From contig JAEUWI010000048.1 of the NCBI GenBank assembly GCA_016791475.1, positions 1 through 62,077 on the forward strand: a stretch of 62,077 bases of DNA. Direction: 5' to 3'. This document shows, piece by piece, positions 50,121-58,939 of this stretch. Within the stretch, counting starts at the first letter, position 1; every line of letters starts with the position of its first letter. Below the pieces are notes generated by a model. It did not search any database, had not been told where the DNA came from, and saw only the letters and a program-made list of their open reading frames with translations. The translations under genes and the position numbers were made by a program. The stretch comes from Candidatus Hydrogenedentota bacterium. GTDB taxonomy: Bacteria > Hydrogenedentota > Hydrogenedentia > Hydrogenedentales > JAEUWI01.

Positions 50121-51481
50121 TGGGCTGGCGCTATACTCTCAACGAGCTCGCCGCGTGGTTGAATTGTGATGCGGGCGCCCACGGCGATGTGGCCGTCACC
50201 GGCGTTTCGACGGATACGCGCACGATAGCGCCCGGCGACCTCTTCGTAGCCCTGGAAGGGCCGAATTTCGACGCGGACGATTTCGTGGCCGCAGCCTTCG
50301 TACGGGGGGCCGCCGCCGCCATCTGCAAGCGCCCCCATGCCGAGGGCCCTTGCCTCGAAGTAACCAATCCGCTCGGCGCGTTGCAGTGTTGGGCCACCCG
50401 CCATCGCATGAGTCACGATATCCCCATCTTCGCCGTGACCGGTTCCTGTGGCAAGACGACGACAAAAGATCTCACGGCCGCACTGCTCGAAAGCCGCTAT
50501 ACGGTCGTGAAAACCAAAGGCAACTTGAACAACGACATCGGCTGCCCGCTTTCGCTCCTGCGCATCGATCGGGACACCTCCTTCGCCGTAATCGAGATGG
50601 GCGCGAACCACGTCGGGGAGATTGACCAACTGTGCGGCATCGCCCGACCCACGGAAACCGCGGTGACCATCGTCGCGCCGAGCCACCTCGAAGGCTTCGG
50701 CAGCATCGAGGCCGTCGCCAGGGCCAAGAGCGAAATTGTCAACAGCCTCGACGCCGACGGGTGCTTCTATAAGAACATGGACAATCCCTGGTGCCGCGCC
50801 ATGGGCGAGAACTTCCGCGGTGAGATTGTGCGCTTCGGTCGCGAGGGGGACGTGGTTCTAAAGTCCCAGTCCTTCGATGCCTCCGGCGAAATGGTGCTGG
50901 ATATCGACCCTGTCGGTACGATTCGTCTGCCTCTGCTTGTGCCGGCGCACGCGACCAACGTGCTGCTCGCCGTCGCCGTGGGGTTGCGCCATGGCATCAC
51001 GGAATTCGAAGGACCCCTGCGCGCCGCCTGCGGCGCCGCGGCCCGCTTCAAGGTGCGGACCGTGGGGCCCTTTGAATTACTCGACGATACCTACAACGCC
51101 AATCCCGCCAGCATGGCCGCCGCACTGGAGGCGCTCGCCGCCCGCGCGGTCAAAGGAAAGCGCATCGCCGTGCTGGGGGGAATGCTCGAGCTGGGCGAAG
51201 ACGCCGCGGCCCTGCATCGGCGTGTCGGCGGCCTCGCCGGAGAGCACGGCGTGGACGCCGTGTTTGCCTACGGCGAGCACGCTTGTGATATCATAGCCGG
51301 CGCGCGCGAGGCCGGAATCCTCCGGTCGGAAGCGTTCGATTCCCACGAAGCCATCGCCGATGCCCTCGTTCTCTCAGCCGCACCAGGCGATTCCATACTT
51401 CTCAAAGGCTCCCGAGGTATGCGCATGGAACGCGTTGCGGAGCAACTGGAGCGGCGTTTCCCGCCGGTCGGCGAGGAGTAG
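50120..51481 (+). CDS. murF: UDP-MurNAc-tripeptide-D-alanyl-D-alanine ligase
   Basis: A 453-residue Mur ligase. VSTDTRTIAPGDLFVALEG lies in the substrate domain, FAVTGSCGKTTTKDL is the ATP loop, and KTKGNLNNDIGCPLSLL and the following EMGANHVGEI are MurF-specific. DDTYNANPASMAAALEAL lies in the C-terminal domain. It adds the D-Ala-D-Ala dipeptide to the UDP-linked tripeptide. The start overlaps the murE stop (TGATG). Confidence 0.93.
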   Translation: MGWRYTLNELAAWLNCDAGAHGDVAVTGVSTDTRTIAPGDLFVALEGPNFDADDFVAAAFVRGAAAAICKRPHAEGPCLEVTNPLGALQCWATRHRMSHDIPIFAVTGSCGKTTTKDLTAALLESRYTVVKTKGNLNNDIGCPLSLLRIDRDTSFAVIEMGANHVGEIDQLCGIARPTETAVTIVAPSHLEGFGSIEAVARAKSEIVNSLDADGCFYKNMDNPWCRAMGENFRGEIVRFGREGDVVLKSQSFDASGEMVLDIDPVGTIRLPLLVPAHATNVLLAVAVGLRHGITEFEGPLRAACGAAARFKVRTVGPFELLDDTYNANPASMAAALEALAARAVKGKRIAVLGGMLELGEDAAALHRRVGGLAGEHGVDAVFAYGEHACDIIAGAREAGILRSEAFDSHEAIADALVLSAAPGDSILLKGSRGMRMERVAEQLERRFPPVGEE

Positions 51482-51492
51482 CCCCCTAGTTT

Positions 51493-52977
51493 ATGTTGTA
51501 TTACCTCACTCAGGCCCTTATCCCCTACATCAGCGAACTCGACGTATTCCGTTACCACACGGTGCGCGCGGGCGGTGCCGCGATCACGGGCTTTCTATTC
51601 TGCCTGCTGGTCGGGCCGCGGTTGATCGCCCTGCTGCGCGCGTTGAAAGTGGGCCAGATTATCAAGAAGGACCACGTTGCCGATCTCCATGCTCTTCACA
51701 AGGGCAAAGCGGGCACACCCACCATGGGTGGCGTGATCATCATTCTCTCCACGGTGCTCTCCCTGTTGCTCTGGAGCACCCTGACCAACCGCCTGCTCTG
51801 GGTCGCGGTCGGCGTACTCGTGTTGCTCGGCGCTGTCGGCTTTCTCGACGACTTCATCAAGCTCAAGCGCAAACACAACGACGGCCTCAGCGCCCGGGCC
51901 AAGTTCTTCGGCCAGATCCTCACGGGCGGACTATTGGGCCTGTATCTCTTCTTTAATCCCATCACCCTCGGCGACATGTGGGTCGGCCCCCGCGATATCG
52001 AGGACTGGAATCTGCTCACCAGGACCCTGGTCGCCGCCGAGGACCAGCCCGCCGATTCGCCCGGCGGCCGCATCTGGGCCAGTCTGGATCATGAATTGCG
52101 GTCCGTGCTCAAGCTGTCCGAAAGCGTGGAGTTTCTACCGGTCGACTACCGCATTCCCGTGCTGGTCTCCATGAACGCGGCCCTGAATCAGGGTCGATGG
52201 GCGGACACCTTTTCCATCCCCGAGGCGGCCATGGATGCCGAATACAAGCGCCTCTCCGAAACGCCCTTCGACGATCTCGACGACGTGGACAAAGTGCGCT
52301 ACAACCGGCGGGTGCTCGAAGCCTCGATGCCCGGCGTAATCGCGGGGAGCGTCTCCAACCTCCACACGCGCGTGGGACTCCCGGGCTTCAAAGATGTCCT
52401 CATCCCTCTGGGACCGTTCTACATACTTTTCGTGATTTTTATCATCGTCAGTGTCTCCAATGCGGTGAATCTTACCGACGGCCTCGACGGGCTGGCGGCC
52501 GGCACGTCGGTGGTGTCCATCTTCACCTTCGCCGCCATTGCCTATGTGGTCAGTCGCGCCGACTGGTCCTACTACCTTTACCTGACGCACATTCCCGAAG
52601 CCAGCGAACTGTTCGTTTTCGGCGCCGCGCTCCTGGGCACCGGCCTCGGCTTCCTCTGGTTCAACGCCCACCCGGCCGAAGTCTTCATGGGCGACACGGG
52701 TTCCCTCGCCCTCGGCGGAGCCATCGCCACCATGGCCATCCTCACGAAACAGGAACTGCTGCTGCCCATCGTCGCCGGGCTCTTCGTGATGGAGGCCGGC
52801 AGCGTGGTGATTCAGGTGGCCTCCTTTAAGATGACGGGCAAGCGCGTGTTTCGCATGGCGCCGCTCCATCACCATTTCGAACTGCTCGGCTGGACGGAAA
52901 CCAAGGTGACCGTGCGATTCTGGATCATCGCCTTTCTGTTTTCGCTCATGAGCTTTGCAACGTTGAAATTGCGGTGA
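51493..52977 (+). CDS. mraY: Phospho-MurNAc-pentapeptide translocase with a large loop insertion
   Basis: A 494-residue polytopic enzyme; typical MraY has about 360 residues. The core is intact: [36 protein letters not shown] with the catalytic aspartates, [31 protein letters not shown] and [12 protein letters not shown]. The excess is a hydrophilic insertion of about 135 residues (roughly 157-294) between the fourth membrane helix and [17 protein letters not shown], which by MraY topology lies on the periplasmic side. It is Asp/Glu-rich without cysteines. The enzyme makes lipid I from UDP-MurNAc-pentapeptide. It starts 12 bases after murF. Confidence 0.92.
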   Translation: MLYYLTQALIPYISELDVFRYHTVRAGGAAITGFLFCLLVGPRLIALLRALKVGQIIKKDHVADLHALHKGKAGTPTMGGVIIILSTVLSLLLWSTLTNRLLWVAVGVLVLLGAVGFLDDFIKLKRKHNDGLSARAKFFGQILTGGLLGLYLFFNPITLGDMWVGPRDIEDWNLLTRTLVAAEDQPADSPGGRIWASLDHELRSVLKLSESVEFLPVDYRIPVLVSMNAALNQGRWADTFSIPEAAMDAEYKRLSETPFDDLDDVDKVRYNRRVLEASMPGVIAGSVSNLHTRVGLPGFKDVLIPLGPFYILFVIFIIVSVSNAVNLTDGLDGLAAGTSVVSIFTFAAIAYVVSRADWSYYLYLTHIPEASELFVFGAALLGTGLGFLWFNAHPAEVFMGDTGSLALGGAIATMAILTKQELLLPIVAGLFVMEAGSVVIQVASFKMTGKRVFRMAPLHHHFELLGWTETKVTVRFWIIAFLFSLMSFATLKLR

Positions 52978-52987
52978 GGTGACGGCG

Positions 52988-54340
52988 ATGAATTGGCATG
53001 GGATCAACGTGACGATAGTCGGGATGGGGCGTTCCGCCGCCGGCGCCGCCGCCCTGCTTGTGCGGCAAGGTGCCCGGCCCTTCGTGACGGATAGCGGCGC
53101 AGGCCCGCGCCTCGCCCCATGGCAGGCGGAACTCGACCGCCTCGGCGTTCCCCATGAGTCCGGCGGGCACAGCAACCGGGCGTGGCTCAACGCCGATCTT
53201 ATTGTGCTGAGCCCCGGTGTGCCACCCGCCATCGCACCGCTGGAAGCCGCACGCCGGCGCGGTATTCCCGTGATGGGCGAGCTCGAGTTGGCAAGCCGTT
53301 TTGCGGACGCCCCTATCCTCGCGGTGACCGGTACCAATGGGAAAACCACGGTGACGGAAATGATCCGCCACGTCTTGTGCGCCCTGGGCCATGACGCCGT
53401 GCTCGCCGGCAACAACCACACGTCCTTCTCCAGCGCCGTGGCCACGAATCCCCGTCCCGATTACTTTGTGCTGGAAGTGAGCAGTTATCAGTTGGAGACC
53501 GCTGACGCCTTTCGGCCGCGCAGCGGCGCCGTGCTCAATGTAACCCCCGACCATCTGGGCCGTCATGGGACCATGGAGAATTACGCCGATACCAAGGCGC
53601 GCCTCTTCGCGAACCAGTCCACCGCCCTCGAAACGGCCGTCTTGAATGGGGACGACCCCATGGTCCGAACCATGGTGACCCCGCCCGGCGTTCGGCGTCT
53701 CCACTTCAGTCTCGACCCCGAATCCGAATGCGAACTTCTCTGGGACGGCACAAGTGTCCGGGTCGAGGGCAATGCGCTGCCCTTTTCCTGTCCCGTTCCG
53801 GGCCGACACAACCTGGCCAACGCCCTGGCGGCTCTCGGCGTGCTCTACGGCGCGGGATTGGAGCCCCCATCCTGTCTGGCCGCGCTGGAGTCCTTTCAGG
53901 CCGTGGAGCATCGCCTGGAATGGTCCGGTGATCGGGACGGCGTGGCCTTCTACAACGACTCGAAATCGACCAACATAGATAGCCTCCGCGTCGCGCTGGA
54001 GAGCTTCGACCGACCCGTGACCCTTATCGCCGGCGGCGAAGGCAAAGGCAGCAGCTATGACAGCCTGGTGCCCCTCGTGCGGGAAAAAGTATCTCACTTT
54101 GTCGCCATGGGCGCGGAGGGTCCCATCCTTGCCGAGGCCTTCGGCGCTTCCGTGCCGTTGACGTTGGTCCATGACATGGCGGAAGCCTTGGCGGCGGCTG
54201 TGGCGGCAACACCGACGGGCGGCATCGTGCTGTTGTCCCCCGGTTGTGCGAGTTTTGACCAATACACCAATTTTGAAGAACGAGGCGCCCATTTCAAGCA
54301 ACTGGTGGCGGACCTCTCCAACAAGGAGCCTGTGCGATGA
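52988..54340 (+). CDS. murD: UDP-N-acetylmuramoyl-L-alanine:D-glutamate ligase
   Basis: About 450 residues. A Rossmann-like N-terminus (VTIVGMGRSAAGAAALL), SPGVPP, the ATP loop VTGTNGKTTVTEM, GNNHTSFSS, EVSSYQLE, NVTPDHLGRHGTMENYADTK, RHNLANALAALG, NDSKSTNIDSL and the closing SPGCASFDQYTNFEERG are all diagnostic of MurD. ATG 52988 is preferred over GTG 52979 because GAGGTG then lies at a good distance. The stop overlaps the ftsW start (ATGA). Confidence 0.93.
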   Translation: MNWHGINVTIVGMGRSAAGAAALLVRQGARPFVTDSGAGPRLAPWQAELDRLGVPHESGGHSNRAWLNADLIVLSPGVPPAIAPLEAARRRGIPVMGELELASRFADAPILAVTGTNGKTTVTEMIRHVLCALGHDAVLAGNNHTSFSSAVATNPRPDYFVLEVSSYQLETADAFRPRSGAVLNVTPDHLGRHGTMENYADTKARLFANQSTALETAVLNGDDPMVRTMVTPPGVRRLHFSLDPESECELLWDGTSVRVEGNALPFSCPVPGRHNLANALAALGVLYGAGLEPPSCLAALESFQAVEHRLEWSGDRDGVAFYNDSKSTNIDSLRVALESFDRPVTLIAGGEGKGSSYDSLVPLVREKVSHFVAMGAEGPILAEAFGASVPLTLVHDMAEALAAAVAATPTGGIVLLSPGCASFDQYTNFEERGAHFKQLVADLSNKEPVR

Positions 54341-55440
54341 AACGGGAAACGACCGCCGTAATAACCCTGGTGCTGGCCCTGACGCTGGCGGGCTGCCTCA
54401 TGGTGTTCAGCGCCCGGGGCTACGACGAGAGCGCGGGGGAGCTGCGTACCCAGGTTTACGCGCTGACGATCGGCTTTGTCGTCATGCTGGTGGCCGCGCG
54501 CTTCGACTATCACCGCCTGAAAGATGGCCTGATCTTCCGGGGTGTCGTGCTGGGCACCCTGGCGCTCCTCGTGCTCGTGCTGCTCGTTGGTGATACCGTG
54601 AACGGCGCCCAGCGCTGGATCCGCGTTGCCGGCTTTCAACTCCAGCCTTCGGAGCTCGGCAAGTTTGCCCTGATTCTACTTCTCGCCGTAAAGCTCACCG
54701 ACAACCGGGAAAACCTCCGCAAGTTTTTTTCGGGCTTCCTGCCGCCCGCCTTCATTGCCGTGCTTTTCGCCGGGCTCGTTCTGGCGGAGCGCGATTTGGG
54801 CGTCCCGGTGCTCATGATGGGCGTGGCCTTTATCATGATGGCGGTGGCGGGCGTGTCTTACCAGTATCTCGTGGCCAGTTGCGTGCCCCTGGCGGCCGGC
54901 GTGGTTGCCCTGATTGTAACCAGCCCGCACCGCGTCGAGCGTCTCCTCGCCTTCCGCGATCCCTGGCATGATCCCCTGGACTCCGGCTTTAACCTGATCC
55001 AGTCCTACTCCGCTTTTGCTCAGGGCGGCCTCTGGGGAAAAGGAGCCGGCGCCAGCGAGCAAAAGCTGGGTTACCTTTTTGCCTCCCACACCGACTTTGT
55101 CTATTCCCTTATCGGCGAAGAGTTCGGCCTGGTCGGCACCCTGACCGTTCTGGGACTCTTCGCGGGCTTGCTTTACGCGGGTTATCGCATCATTATCAAC
55201 GCTCAGGACATGTTTGGCGCCCTGCTGGCCACCGGAATCGTAAGCCTGATTTCATTGCAGGCCGGCATCATCATGGGGGTGACGACCGGGCTCCTGCCCA
55301 CCAAGGGGCTTCCCCTGCCCTTCATCAGCTACGGCGGCACGGCCCTGATCGTCTTTCTGGGCCTGGCGGGCATCCTCAGCAATATCGGGATGCAAGGCAG
55401 CGAGCAGATTTCCCACGGGAAACGTACCCACACCCACTGA
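54337..55440 (+). CDS. ftsW: SEDS-family septal peptidoglycan polymerase FtsW
   Basis: A 367-residue protein with about ten membrane helices. GAQRWIRVAGFQLQPSELGK, AERDLGVPVLMMGVAF, QSYSAFAQGGLWGKGAGASE, ASHTDFVYSLIGEEFGLVG and the closing GLPLPFISYGGTALI are SEDS-family signatures. It polymerises glycan strands from lipid II together with the class B penicillin-binding protein of this cluster. ATGA overlap with murD; murG follows after 82 bases. Confidence 0.93.
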   Translation: MKRETTAVITLVLALTLAGCLMVFSARGYDESAGELRTQVYALTIGFVVMLVAARFDYHRLKDGLIFRGVVLGTLALLVLVLLVGDTVNGAQRWIRVAGFQLQPSELGKFALILLLAVKLTDNRENLRKFFSGFLPPAFIAVLFAGLVLAERDLGVPVLMMGVAFIMMAVAGVSYQYLVASCVPLAAGVVALIVTSPHRVERLLAFRDPWHDPLDSGFNLIQSYSAFAQGGLWGKGAGASEQKLGYLFASHTDFVYSLIGEEFGLVGTLTVLGLFAGLLYAGYRIIINAQDMFGALLATGIVSLISLQAGIIMGVTTGLLPTKGLPLPFISYGGTALIVFLGLAGILSNIGMQGSEQISHGKRTHTH

Positions 55441-55522
55441 AGCGGAAATCTGGCGCCGGGATTGTATTCTCCGCGTCTATCCCGTATTCTGATTGCCTTA
55501 TCTGCCAATCAAGGGTTTCCTT

Positions 55523-56686
55523 ATGCGTATCATGATCACCGGCGGTGGGACCGGGGGACATACCTCGCCCGCCATCGCCGTTTTTGAAGAACTCAGCCGC
55601 CGCGATCCCCAGTTGCGCACCCAGTGGGTGGGTTGCAAGGGCAAGATCGAAGAGCGTATTTGTCGTCAGCGGGCTATTCCCTTTCGTTCCCTTCCCATTT
55701 CCGGGTGGCCGCGCAAGCGCGGTATCCGGCAGATCTGGGTGGGGGCCCGGCTGGCGCTGAGCCTGCTGCACGCCGTCCTGCTGCTCCGTTCCTTCAAGCC
55801 GCAAGTGGTGTTCGGCGTGGGGGGCTACGTGTCTCTGCCGCTGATGATGGCCGCGCAACGCCTTGGGATTCCCACGGTGATCCACGAGCAAAACCGCCGT
55901 TTGGGCATGGCCAACCAGATGCTGGCCGCACGGGCCTCTCGGATATACCTCAGTTTTCCCGACACGAAAGGGGATTTCCCCGCCGAGCGCGCCACCTTCG
56001 TGGGTAATCCGGTCCGGCCCGAGTTTGTCATGCCGCCATCGCGCGAAGAGGCCTGCGCCACCTTTCAGCTCGATCCCGAGCGCCCGGTCGTGCTGGTCTG
56101 CGGCGGAAGCCAGGGCGCCCGCCAAATCAACGAGGCCGTTGAGGTCCGCCTGGATGACTGGATGTCCCGAGGAATCCAGTTGATCTGGGCATCGGGCCAC
56201 GGCGACATCGAAGGGCTGCGCAAGCGGACTGAGCGGTACCGGAGCGGCCTCCGGCTCCATGCCTTTCTGGACGATATGGTTTCGGCCTGCGCCGCCGCCG
56301 ATCTGGTGGTGGGCCGCTCCGGCGCGTCGACCACGGCCGAGCTCGCGGTGTTGGGAAAGCCCTGTATTCTGGTACCCTACCCCCTGGCGACCGACAACCA
56401 TCAGGCGCAGAACGCAGCGGCCTTCGAGGAGGCCGGCGCCGGTCGCGTCCTCGCCGATTCGGACTGCACCGGCGATGCGCTCTTTGACGCGGTCACGGCG
56501 ATGTTGGACGACGTGGAAGCCCTGGCGCGGATGGGTGCCGCAGCGCGCACGCTGGCGCGACCCGTGGCGGCCGACGCCATCTCGGAAGGAATCATGATGC
56601 TCGTGTTTGGTGGAACGCCCGAGTCCGGCGCCGCCCCGATGGATGGTACGGTTGAAGAGAGGACCGCCGACCTTGAGTCTTCTTAG
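55523..56686 (+). CDS. murG: UDP-GlcNAc:lipid I N-acetylglucosaminyltransferase
   Basis: A 387-residue GT28 glycosyltransferase. The N-terminal loop ITGGGTGGHTSPAIAVFEEL, VVFGVGGYVSLPLMMAAQRL, IHEQNRRLGMANQMLA, VCGGSQGARQINEA, GRSGASTTAEL and PYPLATDNHQAQNA identify it. The basic HEQN(R) stretch faces the membrane lipid. It converts lipid I to lipid II. The start at 55523 gives the canonical opening and follows AAGGG. Its end overlaps the probable start of the HD-GYP gene. Confidence 0.93.
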   Translation: MRIMITGGGTGGHTSPAIAVFEELSRRDPQLRTQWVGCKGKIEERICRQRAIPFRSLPISGWPRKRGIRQIWVGARLALSLLHAVLLLRSFKPQVVFGVGGYVSLPLMMAAQRLGIPTVIHEQNRRLGMANQMLAARASRIYLSFPDTKGDFPAERATFVGNPVRPEFVMPPSREEACATFQLDPERPVVLVCGGSQGARQINEAVEVRLDDWMSRGIQLIWASGHGDIEGLRKRTERYRSGLRLHAFLDDMVSACAAADLVVGRSGASTTAELAVLGKPCILVPYPLATDNHQAQNAAAFEEAGAGRVLADSDCTGDALFDAVTAMLDDVEALARMGAAARTLARPVAADAISEGIMMLVFGGTPESGAAPMDGTVEERTADLESS

Positions 56687-57653
56687 CAATACCGTGCAGA
56701 ACGCGCCGGTCGGCTACTTTCCCATACGGATAGACGCCCTCCAGAACGACCTGGCCACCGGCTTCAGCCTGTATCTCCAGCCGCAGCCCGGTCGCGCGCC
56801 CGTGCTGTATCGCGATCCCAGTCTCCCCTTTACGGAGGAGATCCGCCGCCGTCTGCAAGCCAATCAGGTTGAAGAGCTTCTCGTGCAGCGGAGTGATCGC
56901 CAGGCCTGGCTGAGCTATACCGAAAAGATCCTGCCCGAGTATCTTTCAGATTCGTCCCACACCGTCAACGAACGGGCCACCCTGCTGTATGAGTCGGCCC
57001 AGGGCCTCGTCCAGGAGATTCTGCAGAAGCCGGACATGGGGGAGATGGTGCAACAGAGCAGGAACATGGTGGGCAGCATGGTGGGCTTCCTGTTCAAGGA
57101 AAGCACTTCCCTCCATGAATTGATGCAGCTCACCTCCTACGACTACTACACGTACACCCACAGCGTGAATGTCTTCGTCTACAGCGTCTCACTCGCCAAT
57201 CGCTTGGGCTTCACGGGGCCGGAAGTGAACGAATTTGGCCACGGTGCTCTATTGCACGATATCGGAAAACGAAAGATTGACGCGGACATCACCAATTCCC
57301 GAGGCAAGCTGACCGAAGAACAATGGGAGCAGATGCGCATGCATCCGGTCCACGGCTACGAGATTCTGAAGGCCCAGGGCGAGACCAGCGCCATCGCCCT
57401 GGATGTGACGCGCCACCATCATGAGAAATTGAACGGTCGGGGCTATCCTGACGGACTGGCGGGCGACGAGATATCCCCCTGGGCTCGAATCTCAACCATC
57501 GCGGATATTTTCGACGCGCTGACCACAAAACGATCCTATAAAGACGCCATGGACACCTTTTTCGCGCTCCAGTTCATGAAAGAGAAGATGTGGGACGAGC
57601 TCGACCACGGGTACTTCATGGCCTTCGTTTCCATGATGGCGAAGCCCAAGTAG
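56673..57653 (+). CDS. HD-GYP domain protein (cyclic-di-GMP phosphodiesterase-like)
   Basis: About 326 residues. The N-terminal 130 form an alpha/beta region (GYFPIRIDALQNDLATGFSL, VEELLVQRSDRQAWLSYTEK) common in stand-alone HD-GYP proteins. The catalytic part has the HD pair (GALLHDIGKRKID), RHHHEKLNGRGYPDGL containing GYP, and ISTIADIFDALTTKRSYK. These motifs predict cyclic-di-GMP hydrolysis. I place the start at TTG 56673, nine bases after GAGAGGA and overlapping murG by 14 bases; ATG 56643 is an alternative. It takes the place where murC, murB, ddl or ftsQ would normally follow, suggesting linkage of c-di-GMP turnover with wall synthesis. Confidence 0.88.
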   Translation: MSLLSNTVQNAPVGYFPIRIDALQNDLATGFSLYLQPQPGRAPVLYRDPSLPFTEEIRRRLQANQVEELLVQRSDRQAWLSYTEKILPEYLSDSSHTVNERATLLYESAQGLVQEILQKPDMGEMVQQSRNMVGSMVGFLFKESTSLHELMQLTSYDYYTYTHSVNVFVYSVSLANRLGFTGPEVNEFGHGALLHDIGKRKIDADITNSRGKLTEEQWEQMRMHPVHGYEILKAQGETSAIALDVTRHHHEKLNGRGYPDGLAGDEISPWARISTIADIFDALTTKRSYKDAMDTFFALQFMKEKMWDELDHGYFMAFVSMMAKPK

Positions 57654-57764
57654 GGCGCCACTCGCCTTTCAGCTCTTTCCCGAATTACCCGGCCCTGCCG
57701 TACGATCGCGCGCGCCTGGCTCGTGTTCGGCCGCTTCGTGAGGAACGCCTGTGAAGGAAAATCG

Positions 57765-58856
57765 ATGACCAGACTCTTCCCAGTAAACAGGCGCACACTT
57801 GTCGCCGCCTGCTGCATCGGCGCAGCGGTGCTCCCTGTGGCCGCCGAGCCCGCCCCGGGCTTCGAATCGATGCCGAAAATAGACGCCCACGCCCATGTGT
57901 ATGCGGACCTGCCCGAACTGGATGCGATGCTGGCCAGGATTGACTTCCGTGTCGTAAACATATGCGACGGAGGCAATGACCCGGCCATGCTGGTCGCGAA
58001 ACGCGGGTGGGTTCAGGGCCTCCACGAAGCCCACCCCCGGCAATTTGACTACTGCCCCACCTTCGACCTGACTCGGCGCAATGAACCGGGCTATGCGGAG
58101 GAAGTTATCCGCTACCTCGACGAGGCCTTCTCCCAGGGTGCGGTGATGGTCAAGATATACAAGGAGGTGGGCCTGGAGCTCAAGCGGCCCGATGGTTCCT
58201 GGCTCATGCCGGACGATCCCGTATTCGATCCGATCTACAAACACCTCGCGCGCTCGGGCCGGCCGCTGCTATCCCACTTTGCGGAGCCCCTCGCGGCGTG
58301 GCTGCCGCTGGATCGGGCGAGCGTGCATTACAGTTACTATTCGCGCCATCCCGAGTGGCACTTCTACACGCAGTCCGACATTCCGGCCCACGAAACCGTG
58401 ATCGCGGCCCGAAGTCGCGTGCTGGAGAAACACCCCAACCTCACGATGATCGGCGCGCACCTCGGAAGCCTCGAGCACGACGTTAAGATACTGGGCGCCT
58501 ATCTGGACCGATATCCGAACTTCCACGTGGACATTGCCGCGCGATCCGCCGACTTGAGTCGCCAGCCGACACAAGAGGTGCGGGACTTTTTTATCCGGTA
58601 TCAGGACCGCGTTCTTTACGGCTCGGATATCGGCGTCGATCTTCCGGAATCGGGTGCCTATTCCCCGGAGGAAGCGGCGAAGATCGCGGCCAACGCCGAA
58701 GGACACTACCGGCGCGACTGGCAATATTTTTCCGGAGTCGGCGGCGTGGAGGTGAAGGGAATGCCGGTGGAATGCCTCGAATTACCCCGCGATGTACTGG
58801 AGAAGTTCTACTTCAAGAATGCGGAGCGCCTGATACCGGGTCTGCAACGGAAATAG
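57765..58856 (+). CDS. Exported amidohydrolase-2 family protein
   Basis: A 363-residue TIM-barrel metal hydrolase with a Sec signal peptide (NRRTLVAACCIGAAVLPVAA). Metal ligands are visible in KIDAHAHVYADLPE, LLSHFAEPLAAW, LTMIGAHLGSLEHD and LYGSDIGVDLPESG. The class includes decarboxylases and lactonases acting on aromatic or sugar acids, but the substrate here is open. AAGGA precedes ATG 57765. A hairpin terminator follows the stop. A second, larger amidohydrolase is encoded at 34962. Confidence 0.86.
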   Translation: MTRLFPVNRRTLVAACCIGAAVLPVAAEPAPGFESMPKIDAHAHVYADLPELDAMLARIDFRVVNICDGGNDPAMLVAKRGWVQGLHEAHPRQFDYCPTFDLTRRNEPGYAEEVIRYLDEAFSQGAVMVKIYKEVGLELKRPDGSWLMPDDPVFDPIYKHLARSGRPLLSHFAEPLAAWLPLDRASVHYSYYSRHPEWHFYTQSDIPAHETVIAARSRVLEKHPNLTMIGAHLGSLEHDVKILGAYLDRYPNFHVDIAARSADLSRQPTQEVRDFFIRYQDRVLYGSDIGVDLPESGAYSPEEAAKIAANAEGHYRRDWQYFSGVGGVEVKGMPVECLELPRDVLEKFYFKNAERLIPGLQRK

Positions 58857-58858
58857 AA

Positions 58859-58881
58859 AAGCCCCGCGACGCGCGGGGCTT
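58859..58881 (+). terminator. Hairpin terminator after the amidohydrolase gene
   Basis: Stem aagccccgcg / cgcggggctt with a 3-base loop, beginning three bases after the stop codon. A weak T-run follows (gggttt). Confidence 0.75.
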
Positions 58882-58899
58882 GACGGGTTTCAATGATTC

Positions 58900-58934
58900 A
58901 TGGGCCGCATGGCGGAGGATGCCATGCGGCCCAT
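58900..58934. repeat. 14-bp perfect inverted repeat between convergent genes
   Basis: Arms atgggccgcatggc (58900-58913) and gccatgcggcccat (58921-58934) flank a 7-base loop. The extra catgcggtc copy after it gives the element the same word-repeat character as those elsewhere in the window. It ends six bases before the stop of the metallophosphoesterase gene and could terminate it. Confidence 0.85.
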
Positions 58935-58939
58935 GCGGT

